Positions 56,105-64,000 of a stretch of DNA of 64,000 nucleotides are shown piece by piece. A program made the translations under genes and the position numbers. The first letter of the stretch is position 1, and every line of letters begins with the position of its first letter. Origin of the DNA: Rhizobiaceae bacterium (GTDB lineage: Bacteria > Pseudomonadota > Alphaproteobacteria > Rhizobiales > Rhizobiaceae). Below the pieces are notes generated by a model. It worked only from the letters and a program-made list of their open reading frames with translations, was not told the origin of the DNA and did no database searches. The stretch covers positions 124,001-188,000 of the forward strand of contig JAHBYV010000001.1 in assembly GCA_019635795.1 (NCBI GenBank), given 5' to 3'.

Positions 56105-57574
56105 TCACGCCTTGCTGCCCCTCTCAAAGAATGTCCGCGCAAGTTCAAAGCCTGCATCAAGCAATGCTTCGGCACCTTCCGGCGTAAGATCCTCTGTATA
56201 GCAACGTAATTCCGGCGCATTTCCCGACATGCGGAAATGCAATATGCTGCCATCGTCAAATCCGAGGCGAACACCATCGCTTGTGTCGATAACCTTCAGA
56301 TTTCCCTTGCGGTTCAATGTCGAAGGTATCGCAATCTCGCCCTCGCCAAGATGCGCCAGCAACGCTGCTCCCGATGATTGCGCAATGTGCTCCAGTCGTC
56401 CCGCTGCTTTCGACCTGAAGCGAAAGTCGGCTGCGATTTGACGTAGCGTGCGGCCCTCGCTTGCCATCTGCGCCAGGCTGGACAAAAGCGGCAACGCGCA
56501 GTCGCGCGTTGGCAGTGCTTCCAAAGAATGCCCTTCCTTCACAACACGAGAACCCAAAAGAACACCGCCGTTCGCTTCAAAACCGACAATGATGCGCCCC
56601 GGTCCGGCTGCCTTTTCCATCCCCTCGATGACGTAAGGCGAGCCGACCCGACAACGGAGCACCTCGTCAAAGAATCCGCACCCCTCAAGGCCTGAGTTTG
56701 ACGTTACTGGCGAAACAATAATGTTTGCACCGAGTGCTTTGGCAGTTATTGCGCCGAGCAAATCGCCGTCCACAAACATGCCGCCAGCATCAAATATCAA
56801 GGGCCGGTCAGCGTCACCGTCAGTCGAAACAACCGCGTCAAAGCCATACTGCTGGCTCCAGCTCTTAACTTGCTCGCGGTCACTGGTACATACTGCCTCT
56901 GTGTCCACGGCCACGAAATGATCTGCCCGGCCAACAGCCACAACGTCGGCCCCAAACGCGCCAAGTATTTCGCAAAGGAGGTCACGCGCTACCGATGAGT
57001 GCTGCCAGACTCCAACTTTAAGCCCGGACAGGCAGGAAGGTTTAAAGTAGGCGCTGTAGCGCGCTTTGTATCGTTCGAGCACATCTGCGTCCGGCTCGGC
57101 TCTGGCCGCAGTAGCTGATGCCGTGCGGAATACCCCGGAACTTTCAAGTGCTGTAATGGCTGCCTCGTCGTTCTTATCGATTTCACCGCTGCCCTTGTAG
57201 AATTTCAATCCGTTTCGGTCCGCCGGAATATGGCTGCCGGTCACCATGATCGCCGCTGTGTTTTCCTGCATTGCGGCGAGTGCAAGCGCGGGCGTCGGGA
57301 TAGCGCCGCAGTCGACGGGTCGCATTCCGACGGCGCTTATTCCTGCTGCACACATATCAAGGATACGCTGACTGGACTCTCGCAAATCTCGCCCAAGCAG
57401 GACCCGGTTGCCCGGCTGCAATTCTCCGCGATCCCGCAGCATTTGGACGAAAGCGGCGGTATAGCTGTACGCAGGTACTCCCTCCAGAAGGGTTGCAAGT
57501 CCACGCAATCCACTCGTTCCGAATTTCAACTGCTCAATCGTGCCGTTGGAAACCGGGGCTTCCTTGTCATTCAT
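56105..57574 (-). CDS. Phosphomannomutase/phosphoglucomutase family enzyme
   Basis: This 489-residue alpha-D-phosphohexomutase has FGTSGLRG near residues 18-25, the phosphoserine loop VTGSHIPADRNGLKFY (Ser about 114), the metal site STDGDADRPL (about 250-258) and the sugar-binding GFEANGGVLL. The TGSHIP form of the serine loop is seen in phosphomannomutase-type relatives. It would supply mannose-1-phosphate for GDP-mannose, feeding the neighbouring dehydrogenase and the GDP-fucose synthase at the window end. It is separated from the dehydrogenase by 127 bases. Confidence 0.88.
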   Translation of the reverse strand: MNDKEAPVSNGTIEQLKFGTSGLRGLATLLEGVPAYSYTAAFVQMLRDRGELQPGNRVLLGRDLRESSQRILDMCAAGISAVGMRPVDCGAIPTPALALAAMQENTAAIMVTGSHIPADRNGLKFYKGSGEIDKNDEAAITALESSGVFRTASATAARAEPDADVLERYKARYSAYFKPSCLSGLKVGVWQHSSVARDLLCEILGAFGADVVAVGRADHFVAVDTEAVCTSDREQVKSWSQQYGFDAVVSTDGDADRPLIFDAGGMFVDGDLLGAITAKALGANIIVSPVTSNSGLEGCGFFDEVLRCRVGSPYVIEGMEKAAGPGRIIVGFEANGGVLLGSRVVKEGHSLEALPTRDCALPLLSSLAQMASEGRTLRQIAADFRFRSKAAGRLEHIAQSSGAALLAHLGEGEIAIPSTLNRKGNLKVIDTSDGVRLGFDDGSILHFRMSGNAPELRCYTEDLTPEGAEALLDAGFELARTFFERGSKA

Positions 57575-58061
57575 CTTTCAGCTCCCAAGGGCGAAACCGG
57601 CTTGCTGATAACATTGTGCGTGCTGCTCAAAGGTGAATCCGGTAATGTAAAACTTAACTAGAAGGTGATTGCATGTAGCGATATTTGTTACGAAACAATG
57701 TTGTGGCCTCCGTATTGATCCCAAGGCCCTCCTAATCATCACGCCTCCGGCGAGCGCGCACGCGGTTGTGCTGATAGGCCGATTCAGATGATATAGGCTA
57801 GACGGTGCCGGTTCGCGTGTGAACGGGGCAATCGCCCCCCAAAACTCATTGCAGGGCTAATCCCTCCGATTTAGCCAGACTCCACCCTACCTACTAAACA
57901 CCGCCTTGTGTTCAACTCTTCGGCTCCCGGTAACCAAGGTAGACTATCATAAGCTTCCCAGCGAGAGGTTGATCGGTCAGTTGCCCGGAGCTACCTCAAC
58001 AAAGTGCGGATCAGTACAGGGGAAGGCTGCGATTGCGCCTCCCGGAAAACAGGCGGGACAT
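57575..58061. other. Divergent regulatory region between mutase and glycosyltransferase
   Basis: These 487 bases between divergent genes are AT-richer than the genes. Visible elements are a short inverted repeat TTGTT-ACGA-AACAA at 57685-57698 and a GGTTCGCGTGTGAACGG hairpin near 57820. An open frame continues upstream of the glycosyltransferase ATG to a TTG at 57906, but that part has no family character. No further gene was recognised. Confidence 0.4.
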
Positions 58062-59318
58062 ATGAGGGTGTTGGTATACCCACACGAGCTTGCAATAGGC
58101 GGAAGTCAGATTAACGCAATTGACCTGGCTGCCCATGTGGCCTCCGCTGGGCACGAGGTTTTCGTCTATGGAAGACCCGGTCCGCTTGTTCCCTATATCG
58201 AGAAGCTTGGGCTGAGCTTCATACAAGCGCACCCTTCGCAATATCGACCATCATTCAACCGTGTGCGCGAATTGCTCGCAATTGCCCGCACGGAAAAGCT
58301 CGACCTGATCCATGGCTATGAATGGCCAACCTGTCTGGATGCATTTTTCGGCGCCGGACTCACTAACAAGACGCCGGTTGTTTGTACGGTTCTAAGTATG
58401 CAGGTGCAGCCGTTTGTTCCCCGAAGTGTGCCCCTGGTTATGGGAACGGCAAAGTTGGGAGACGAGGCAAAAGAACAGGGGTATTCCAAGGTTTGGATAA
58501 TGGAACCCCCGATCGACACGGTCAACGACAATCCTTCAATTGACGGGACACAATTTCGAGAAAGCGTAAGGGTTTCAAAGACCGAAACGATGATCGCTCT
58601 TGTGTCGCGGCTAGCTGTTGACTTGAAGCTGGACGCTCTGGTGCAGGCTATAGATGCCGCCGAAATCCTGAGCCTGAACCATCCTGTCAAGCTGGTAATC
58701 GTCGGAGACGGTCCCGCGCGTGCTTCTTTGGAGGAGAGAGCGAAAAGGGTAAATGGAAGCAGGGGCCGCGAAGTGGTTCATTTCGCCGGTGCGATGCTGG
58801 ACCCTCGCCCTGCCTACGCTGCCGCGGATGTGGTGCTGGGTATGGGAAGCTCGTCAATGAGGGCGATGGCAATGGGAAAGCCGGTTGTCGTTCAGGGCGA
58901 GAGGGGCTTTAGCAAAACGTTCTCGCCTCAGAATGCAGAGTATTTCTACTATGAGGGCTTTTATGGCCTGGGCGATGGGACTATCGGAGCCGCCCGACTG
59001 GCCAAACAGCTAGAAGCCATTATCACAGACCCCAAAGAGCGCGCCTTGCTCGGTTCATTTGGACAAAAAATCGTCACCGAAAAGTTCAGTCTGTCCGTAG
59101 CTGGCGATGCAGTGCTGCGGATATATGATCAGGTTCTGAAGAACCGTCCAAAATACGCGGCATCAGACGCTTGCCGGTCGGCGTGGCTGGCATTCATGGA
59201 AGAGTTTAACAACCACAATCCCTGGAGGAAGCGGGCCTTCGGCAATAAGGAACAAGCATTGCTGGAGGCTGCGCGATCCGCTTCTGACACGAATTCGACT
59301 GCGCTTATGAGTCAATAA
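58062..59318 (+). CDS. Glycosyltransferase (GT4-like)
   Basis: This 418-residue protein begins MRVLVYPHELAIGGSQ, the typical GT-B opening for GT4 enzymes, followed by VFVYGRPGPLVPYIEKLG, LIHGYEWPTC, MIALVSRLAVDLKLDAL, LVIVGDGPARASLEE and a donor-site region VLGMGSSSMRAMAMGKPVV that has a methionine-rich variant in place of the usual E-rich loop. It probably adds one sugar of the repeat unit. The ATG at 58062 follows GGCGGGA and gives the standard start; a TTG at 57906 would add 52 unconserved residues. The 3' end overlaps the convergent glycosyltransferase by 14 bases. Confidence 0.87.
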   Translation: MRVLVYPHELAIGGSQINAIDLAAHVASAGHEVFVYGRPGPLVPYIEKLGLSFIQAHPSQYRPSFNRVRELLAIARTEKLDLIHGYEWPTCLDAFFGAGLTNKTPVVCTVLSMQVQPFVPRSVPLVMGTAKLGDEAKEQGYSKVWIMEPPIDTVNDNPSIDGTQFRESVRVSKTETMIALVSRLAVDLKLDALVQAIDAAEILSLNHPVKLVIVGDGPARASLEERAKRVNGSRGREVVHFAGAMLDPRPAYAAADVVLGMGSSSMRAMAMGKPVVVQGERGFSKTFSPQNAEYFYYEGFYGLGDGTIGAARLAKQLEAIITDPKERALLGSFGQKIVTEKFSLSVAGDAVLRIYDQVLKNRPKYAASDACRSAWLAFMEEFNNHNPWRKRAFGNKEQALLEAARSASDTNSTALMSQ

Positions 59319-60477
59319 GAGCAGCCATCTGCTCGGCACGAACTTTCCAGCTGTGCTTTTCGGCGAAGGCCTGACAATTGCGCAATCGCTTTTCGCTTCT
59401 GCCTTCATCAAGCAGAGCGGCTGCAGCGTCGGCAAAACCCTCAGGCGTATCTTTTGCATGTATATCGTCGCAATTGAGCCATTCGACTGCGGGCAGGGAG
59501 GTGGATACGACCGGTCTCCCGGCTGCGAGATACTCAAGAGTTTTGAGTGGAAAGCTCGACTTGTTGAATGCGCAATCAGAATAAGGGGTCAGGCCAACGT
59601 CTATTGCCTTAAGATAGCCGGTCATGCTTTCGAATGGCTTTGGTCCGAGATAGACTACGTTCGGGCGGCGCGTGAGACTGTCGAGCGAGAAGGAAGCCTT
59701 CCGCGATCCAACCAATAATAGTGAGATGCCACGATCTGCCACGGCTTCCAGCAGCCTTATGTCGATACGCTCGGACAGGTGTCCGAATACGCCGGCGATT
59801 GGCTTTGGCAAGGTCACATCCTTTGGCCAGTCGGCGTCATCGACATTCCTGAAACGATCCGTATCACAGCCATTCGGAATGAGCACAGGATTGTGGCCTA
59901 GCGCGGCCCAGTGCGATCTCAGGTCGTCCGTAACCACTGCAACTGCATTTGCACTGCGCGCTTGAGCGGCTTGCTGCGCGATAAGGTAATCTTTCGGCAG
60001 TCCCATTAACTCCGCACCAGCAACAAAATTATCTGTTGCGTAGAGGATCATTTTATCGGCGGGAACCGCGCCGAACAAGTTTTGGTGGTTCGCGATTATG
60101 TGAGCCTTGGCCCGCTTCTGACCAAGCGCTGCTGCTGCTCGTCTTATGCTCCATTTTGCGATGGCAGACGCGATCGGTCGCATATATTTCCATGACGGGG
60201 CAGGGATGGTGAGTGAGGAAAGGACCGCAAGACCAGGCTTGACGATTCGCAGGCCTTCGGGGCTGCGTTTCTCACGAATTGCCACCGTAAGATTAGTCGG
60301 CGGATCGACGTAAAGAACCGGGAAGCTGGACGATAGTTGGATGGCTATGTGTTTTTCGGACGGAAACCAGCTGTCCCACGCGGAGCCGGAACAGATAACC
60401 ACCAAATCTTTCCAGTCTGAGGGATCGATTGATGTCGATTCCGTGTTTGACCGTGCCGACAAAGACTTGCTCCCCAC
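59305..60477 (-). CDS. Glycosyltransferase (GT-B fold, TuaH/GumK-like)
   Basis: This 390-residue protein has a GT-B architecture: VVICSGSAWDSWFPSEKHIA and PVLYVDPPTN near the start, LYATDNFVAGAELMG, VLIPNGCDTDRF in the linker and a donor half with IAGVFGHLSERIDIRLLE, GLTPYSDCAFNKSSFPLKTLEY and LAAGRPVVST. The PLKTLEYLAAG motif marks the nucleotide-sugar site. It converges on the previous glycosyltransferase, sharing 14 bases at the 3' ends. Sugar and linkage cannot be deduced. Confidence 0.86.
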   Translation of the reverse strand: MGSKSLSARSNTESTSIDPSDWKDLVVICSGSAWDSWFPSEKHIAIQLSSSFPVLYVDPPTNLTVAIREKRSPEGLRIVKPGLAVLSSLTIPAPSWKYMRPIASAIAKWSIRRAAAALGQKRAKAHIIANHQNLFGAVPADKMILYATDNFVAGAELMGLPKDYLIAQQAAQARSANAVAVVTDDLRSHWAALGHNPVLIPNGCDTDRFRNVDDADWPKDVTLPKPIAGVFGHLSERIDIRLLEAVADRGISLLLVGSRKASFSLDSLTRRPNVVYLGPKPFESMTGYLKAIDVGLTPYSDCAFNKSSFPLKTLEYLAAGRPVVSTSLPAVEWLNCDDIHAKDTPEGFADAAAALLDEGRSEKRLRNCQAFAEKHSWKVRAEQMAALIDS

Positions 60478-60813
60478 CTCTGAAAAATTGTGCGGCAGAT
60501 CGGAAACTCGACTTCCAGCCGCTGAAGCAGTTTATCAAACGCCTTTAGAGAAGCTCAATTGGTTCTGATCCATTTGCACCGCACTTCCGGGGTTGTTCAA
60601 TTCAAATGTCCAGCAACGAACTCCGGTGCGAGCCACTGCATCGCCTGCCTGCGAATGTATACCCACAATAATGAATAATTTTGGAAATCAAGGAATGTGG
60701 TTCGCCGATGCTGGTGGCCGTGTTCACAATGAATTTAAATGAAAGGCAACAATCCAACTTTTTCGGCCCTTAATTGTATCGATAATAATATGAGGCCAGC
60801 AGGGTGGGGGTAC
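60478..60813. promoter_or_regulatory. AT-rich divergent promoter region before the beta-helix gene
   Basis: These 336 bases separate the start of a leftward glycosyltransferase from the rightward coiled-coil/beta-helix gene. The stretch from 60660 to 60790 is notably AT-rich (for example AATAATGAATAATTTTGG near 60670), consistent with a promoter. A further in-frame ATG at 60739 lies here without a ribosome-binding site. No defined operator was recognised. Confidence 0.45.
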
Positions 60814-61905
60814 ATGGGCGCGAATGTAATCAAGGTCCTCAAGGACGCGGACGACAAGGATTTCGCGCGGCGCATTCTCGTCGCGGTCGATTCAGATGCA
60901 AAAGAGTTTGGAAAAGCAATTAAGGCCAGAGACGAAGAAATTTCTTCGCTGCAGGCGGAGCTGGCGGAGCTGAAAAGGCTTGAAGGGCGAAACTACGACC
61001 TGTCAAAACAACTGATGGTAAAGTCGGCTGAGAACGATATTCTTAGACAGTCGGTTGAAGCCCTTCAAATCCGGATTGCACAACTGGAGGGAAATTCGGC
61101 CGCTCAGTCACCGCAAACGCAAACGTCTGGTAGCAATGCGCTTTTATGGCCAAAAACGACGGATACGGGTACGAAGGGCGTGCTTGTTCCGTACTCCGGG
61201 CCTGTCGAAATCGTGCGGGAAGGCACAGTCATCGAGAATTGCATAATCTTCGAAACGATTTCGGTAAGTGCTAACAATGTCACGATTCGGAACTGCAAGA
61301 TCAAAACAGCTTCCTACTACGGAATACTTCAGCACGACGGCAGCACCAATCTGACCGTCGAGAATTGCGAAATTGATGGGCAAGGCTCATCGGGCATGAC
61401 CGGAATAGCCATTCAGGCAGGAAGCGTAATTCGCCGATGCAACATCCATGGTATGGTTATCGCCATTAAAACATGGGGCAACAACTTCATTGTTGAAGAC
61501 AATTACATCCATGATCTGGCTGAAGAATCTTCTCACCCGGACCATCGCCATTTTGATGGAATTGCTAATCTCGGTGCAAGCAATGGCGTAATACGCCGCA
61601 ATGCGATTGTCATGCCGCCCAAAGACGGGGGCACCGCCGCAGTGTTTTTGGCCGCACAACAGGCCAATATCTCCAACGTAAAGGTTCTTAATAATCTGCT
61701 GACAGGTGAGGCGTCCTATGCTGCCTATGCCGACAAATCCCACGGTAGGATGACGGATGTCGTTTATGACGGAAATTATATCGAGAGAGGAATCCACGGG
61801 TTCATTCTCAATACCAGCGGCGCAAAGGACACCAACAACGTAAAATGGAATGACAAGACGCAAACGGCGCCCGCGCCGGTGCTGGCATGGCGCGCTGCAC
61901 CTTGA
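60814..61905 (+). CDS. Coiled-coil plus right-handed beta-helix protein, unknown function
   Basis: This 363-residue protein has two parts. Residues about 35-93 are a strongly charged heptad region (AKEFGKAIKARDEEISSLQ, AELAELKRLEGRNYDLSKQL), predicted to be a coiled coil. Residues about 125-335 are built of repeated short strands with turns such as VIENCIIFETISV, VTIRNCKIKT, LTVENCEIDG and VIRRCNIHG, the pattern of pectate-lyase-like parallel beta-helix proteins. No signal peptide is seen. It could bind or modify a polysaccharide, but no catalytic motif was identified. The start at 60814 follows AGGGTGGGGG; an ATG at 60739 is less supported. Confidence 0.75.
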   Translation: MGANVIKVLKDADDKDFARRILVAVDSDAKEFGKAIKARDEEISSLQAELAELKRLEGRNYDLSKQLMVKSAENDILRQSVEALQIRIAQLEGNSAAQSPQTQTSGSNALLWPKTTDTGTKGVLVPYSGPVEIVREGTVIENCIIFETISVSANNVTIRNCKIKTASYYGILQHDGSTNLTVENCEIDGQGSSGMTGIAIQAGSVIRRCNIHGMVIAIKTWGNNFIVEDNYIHDLAEESSHPDHRHFDGIANLGASNGVIRRNAIVMPPKDGGTAAVFLAAQQANISNVKVLNNLLTGEASYAAYADKSHGRMTDVVYDGNYIERGIHGFILNTSGAKDTNNVKWNDKTQTAPAPVLAWRAAP

Positions 61906-62097
61906 AGCTGAACGCGAGGGTAACGAACACTCGGATACCTGCTGAATTGGAGCTATTCTCCAGAAAGCTGCTTGCCAACTCCATACAAATGATTGAGGAA
62001 GTTTCGAGCGGCGGCTTGCATCCAGTTCAATGAGAAGCAATTGCGGGTGAATGCTCTGTTCACAATTTGCCTTCTATATGATTGAAGGCTGGACGCA

Positions 62098-62268
62098 ATG
62101 TGTGCCCATCCTGTTAGCGTGGATGCAGGAGAATCGTTCCGGTTGGAGAGAATGCAGGCGGCGGGTAGCAGTGACCTTGGAGTATTTCCGCGTGGCAAGG
62201 CGCTGCCAATGCGCGTTTACGACCTCTCAATAGATGCCTCTCCTGAAAAACAGGAATTGCATCGTTGA
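62098..62268 (+). CDS. Small hypothetical ORF coupled to the O-antigen ligase-like gene
   Basis: A 56-codon frame starting at an ATG in 62098 (or at 62152 behind GGAGAG, giving 38 codons) ends in a TGA at 62266-62268 that overlaps the TTG start of the next gene as TTGA, the same coupling seen at waaA. The predicted peptide is polar with no membrane segment and resembles nothing I recognise. The 359 bases between the beta-helix gene and the ligase-like gene hold no other credible frame. It may be a real small protein or a leader peptide that brings ribosomes to the weak TTG start. Confidence 0.4.
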   Translation: MCAHPVSVDAGESFRLERMQAAGSSDLGVFPRGKALPMRVYDLSIDASPEKQELHR

Positions 62269-63674
62269 GAGCTGCTGTTTCATCGCCGGCTGGAAGGCGC
62301 TCAGGCAGGCAAAGCGCAGAAGCCGAGCCGAAGGCGCTTGAGGCACCATTGGCGTGGCCGGTAAAGCTCTTCATCATAAGTCTTGCGGTGCCGTGGGAAT
62401 GGGCGATTGGTCCGGCAGTCGTATCGCCAAGCCGGCTTGTCCTGTTGCTTTCACTCCCGATGTGCCTCATTGCCTGGCTGTCAGGAAAGATCGGACGTTT
62501 CCAACTTACAGATTTCGGCGTTCTGTTCTTCACGCTCTGGTCGGCAATTGCGCTAACAATCAACGCCGGATCATCCAGCGCCGTACAGTCATCAGGTATT
62601 TTGTTTGTCGAAACATTCGGCGCTTACATGCTGGCGCGCCGCTATGTTCGCAGCGCCGAAGTTCTTCACAGTTGCATGATTTTTACCGCGAAGATGGTGG
62701 CGTGCATCCTGCCTTTCGCGCTCTTCGAGTGGATCACAGGCAAAAACATCCTGATGATGGTCGCCGACATGTTTTTCAACACGTTGCAATACGGGAACAA
62801 TCCAAAGCGGATGGGTCTGTGGCGCGTGCAATCTTCATTTGCCCACCCGATTATTTTTGGCCTTTTTAGCGGAAGCATTATAGCGTTCCTTGCCGGCGAT
62901 TATCTGCGTAAACCAGCGAAAGGCCGTGCACCATTGCTACTTGCCGTCATGCTGACGGCGATCACAGCAATGTCGTCTGCGCCATTCGCCGCGATGCTTC
63001 TGCAGTTGGCAATGGTTGGGTGGAACCACGCCCTCAGAAATAATGCGTTCCGGTGGAAACTATTATGGTTGTTCGTGTTTGCCGGCTATCTGCTCGTGGA
63101 ATTCGGTTCCAACCAGACGCCAATTGAATTCTATATTTCGAGGTTCACGTTTGAAGCAGAGTCCGGTTGGTATCGTCTGGCAATTTGGGATTTCGGCTCC
63201 GCTTCCGTGATGAACAATCCGTGGTTCGGCATAGGCTTGAATGATTGGGCGCGGCCAGGCTGGATGTATAGCGATAGCGTTGACAATTTCTGGCTTCTGA
63301 CCGCGATGCGCTATGGGTTGCCGGCTTTAATTGTGCTGGTCGTTCCGGTTTTCATCAGCTGGATGAAAATAGCACGGCATACCAAAGGTACCTCCGATGT
63401 GGCTTTCGTACGTACTTGCTACCTGATTTGCATGGTCGCCTTTGCCTTGGTCGGTACAACCGTCCATTTTTGGGGCGCGGTCTATTTGTGGTTCTTCTTT
63501 CTTGTGGGCGCGGGCGCATGCTTGCTTGATGCGCCAGATAGCCAGCAGAGCGAACCGATCAGCGCTTTGTCCGATCGCCAGTCTCGCCACGCGGAACGGT
63601 TAGCCAGAGAGGCAAGGGCAGGCCGGACCCGCGAGGTACCCAAACGGCGGTTTGAGCACCCGCAAGCGCGATGA
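62265..63674 (+). CDS. O-antigen ligase/polymerase-like membrane protein
   Basis: This 469-residue protein has about ten hydrophobic segments, a large periplasmic loop between them (about residues 285-350, with WYRLAIWDFGSASVMNNPWF, then GIGLNDWARPGW) and a basic cytoplasmic C-terminal tail. This is the topology of the Wzy_C / O-antigen ligase group, which polymerises or ligates surface polysaccharide repeat units in the periplasm. In this locus a polymerase (Wzy) role is more likely than ligation, but sequence alone cannot decide. It starts at TTG with CAGGA upstream, overlapping the small ORF before it. Confidence 0.82.
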   Translation: MRAAVSSPAGRRSGRQSAEAEPKALEAPLAWPVKLFIISLAVPWEWAIGPAVVSPSRLVLLLSLPMCLIAWLSGKIGRFQLTDFGVLFFTLWSAIALTINAGSSSAVQSSGILFVETFGAYMLARRYVRSAEVLHSCMIFTAKMVACILPFALFEWITGKNILMMVADMFFNTLQYGNNPKRMGLWRVQSSFAHPIIFGLFSGSIIAFLAGDYLRKPAKGRAPLLLAVMLTAITAMSSAPFAAMLLQLAMVGWNHALRNNAFRWKLLWLFVFAGYLLVEFGSNQTPIEFYISRFTFEAESGWYRLAIWDFGSASVMNNPWFGIGLNDWARPGWMYSDSVDNFWLLTAMRYGLPALIVLVVPVFISWMKIARHTKGTSDVAFVRTCYLICMVAFALVGTTVHFWGAVYLWFFFLVGAGACLLDAPDSQQSEPISALSDRQSRHAERLAREARAGRTREVPKRRFEHPQAR

Positions 63675-63702
63675 GCGGGTGTTTAGAGGCTCGGAACTTC
63701 CG

Positions 63703-63999
63703 TCAGGATCGCAAGTGTTCTTGTTGAACGAACCACTGATACGTTTGGGCAAGCCCGTCGTCGAAGGCTATATGTGGCTGCCAGCCCATCTGCTCAATTT
63801 TCGAAATATCCATTCGCTTGAGCATGGTTCCATCCGGCTTTGTGCTGTCCCACAAAATGCTGCCGTTAAAGCCGACCACTCGCGCAATCGTCTCAGCAAG
63901 ATCTTTGATACTGATGTCGGAGCCGGTTCCAACATTAACATGCTCGTCCCCGGAGTAGTGCTTCAATAGAAACACGCATGCATCGGCCAGATCATCGAC
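63703..63999 (-). CDS. fcl: GDP-L-fucose synthase, C-terminal part
   Basis: The frame enters from the right edge of the window and ends at a TGA at 63703-63705, so only about the last 98 codons are present. The fragment includes DDLADACVFLLKHY at the very edge, HVNVGTGSDISIKDLAE and WDSTKPDGTMLKRMDISKI, closely matching the C-terminal domain of GDP-L-fucose synthase (GDP-4-keto-6-deoxymannose epimerase/reductase). The enzyme makes GDP-L-fucose, implying a fucose-containing polysaccharide. gmd is expected beyond the edge. It converges on the ligase-like gene. Confidence 0.9.
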   Translation of the reverse strand, partial: VDDLADACVFLLKHYSGDEHVNVGTGSDISIKDLAETIARVVGFNGSILWDSTKPDGTMLKRMDISKIEQMGWQPHIAFDDGLAQTYQWFVQQEHLRS

Positions 64000-64000
64000 A

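Noticed and set aside
57906-58061. Upstream TTG extension of the GT4-like glycosyltransferase
   Set aside because: The extra 52 residues are not GT-like, while the ATG at 58062 has a good ribosome-binding site and begins exactly at the first strand of the fold.
62051-62233. 60-codon ORF in another frame upstream of the O-antigen-ligase-like gene
   Set aside because: It has unlikely composition and no ribosome-binding site, and competes with the better-supported small frame at 62098-62268.
62098-63674. Possibility that the small ORF is a frameshifted N-terminus of the ligase-like protein
   Set aside because: The small ORF lacks hydrophobic segments, and the ligase-like frame already has a complete N-terminal cytoplasmic stretch before its first membrane helix, so no missing part is evident.

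Overview
The window looks like a chromosomal segment of an alphaproteobacterium of the order Hyphomicrobiales (Rhizobiales), probably in or near Brucellaceae/Phyllobacteriaceae. This rests on the giant cyclic beta-1,2-glucan synthase with its ABC exporter (ndvB/ndvA, called cgs/cgt or chvB/chvA elsewhere), the DUF4170 and DUF2093 proteins, an HWE-type histidine kinase, a two-sided hut locus with hutF, and gene content close to that described for Brucella/Ochrobactrum and Mesorhizobium. Base composition is moderately GC-rich by eye. No tRNA, rRNA, insertion sequence, integrase or CRISPR array was seen.

Layout. (1) 1-17.5 kb, housekeeping: the end of rsmD; a tandem pair of M16 peptidases (one active, one lacking the metal site) with a patatin phospholipase; pmbA/tldE; a tightly overlapping envelope block (inositol-monophosphatase family, DUF4170, acyltransferase, waaA, lpxK) in which several genes start at TTG or GTG and overlap by 4 bases; then DUF2093, mutL, a prmB-like methyltransferase, threonine degradation (kbl, tdh), an ALDH7-type dehydrogenase and two small conserved proteins. 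(2) 17.5-20.7 kb, zinc: znuCBA and divergent zur share a tandem palindromic Zur-like operator. (3) 20.7-29.1 kb, histidine catabolism: hutC and hutF face hutI-hutH-hutG-hutU-hutD across a GTnTAnAC operator. Together they encode the five-step route from histidine through urocanate, imidazolonepropionate, formimino-glutamate and formyl-glutamate to glutamate. (4) 29.2-40.8 kb, osmoregulated periplasmic glucan: galU makes UDP-glucose, ndvB polymerises and cyclises it, and ndvA exports the ring. (5) 40.8-43.5 kb, molybdate: modB-modC-modE behind a ModE-like palindrome with no modA beside it, then a 3-methyladenine DNA glycosylase.

(6) 43.6-48.7 kb, signalling: an HWE kinase overlapping a Crp/Fnr regulator, a divergent single-domain response regulator, and a LuxR-type regulator whose receiver domain has lost its phospho-acceptor residues. 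(7) 48.8-64 kb, an extracellular or capsular polysaccharide locus: ExoY-like initiating sugar transferase, chain-length protein, tyrosine-kinase-like ATPase, ExeA-like AAA ATPase, three glycosyltransferases, a GDP-mannose-dehydrogenase-like enzyme, a phosphomannomutase-family enzyme, a coiled-coil/beta-helix protein, an O-antigen-ligase-like membrane protein with a small coupled upstream ORF, and the 3' part of a GDP-L-fucose synthase running off the end. These intergenic regions are long, AT-richer and rich in inverted repeats, the most elaborate being a nested hairpin just upstream of the chain-length gene.

The most promising unexplained items are the structured 49.5-50.1 kb intergenic region, the pairing of a BY-kinase-like protein and an ExeA-like ATPase without any exosortase in view, the coiled-coil/beta-helix protein, the mod operon lacking modA, and the degenerate-receiver LuxR regulator.
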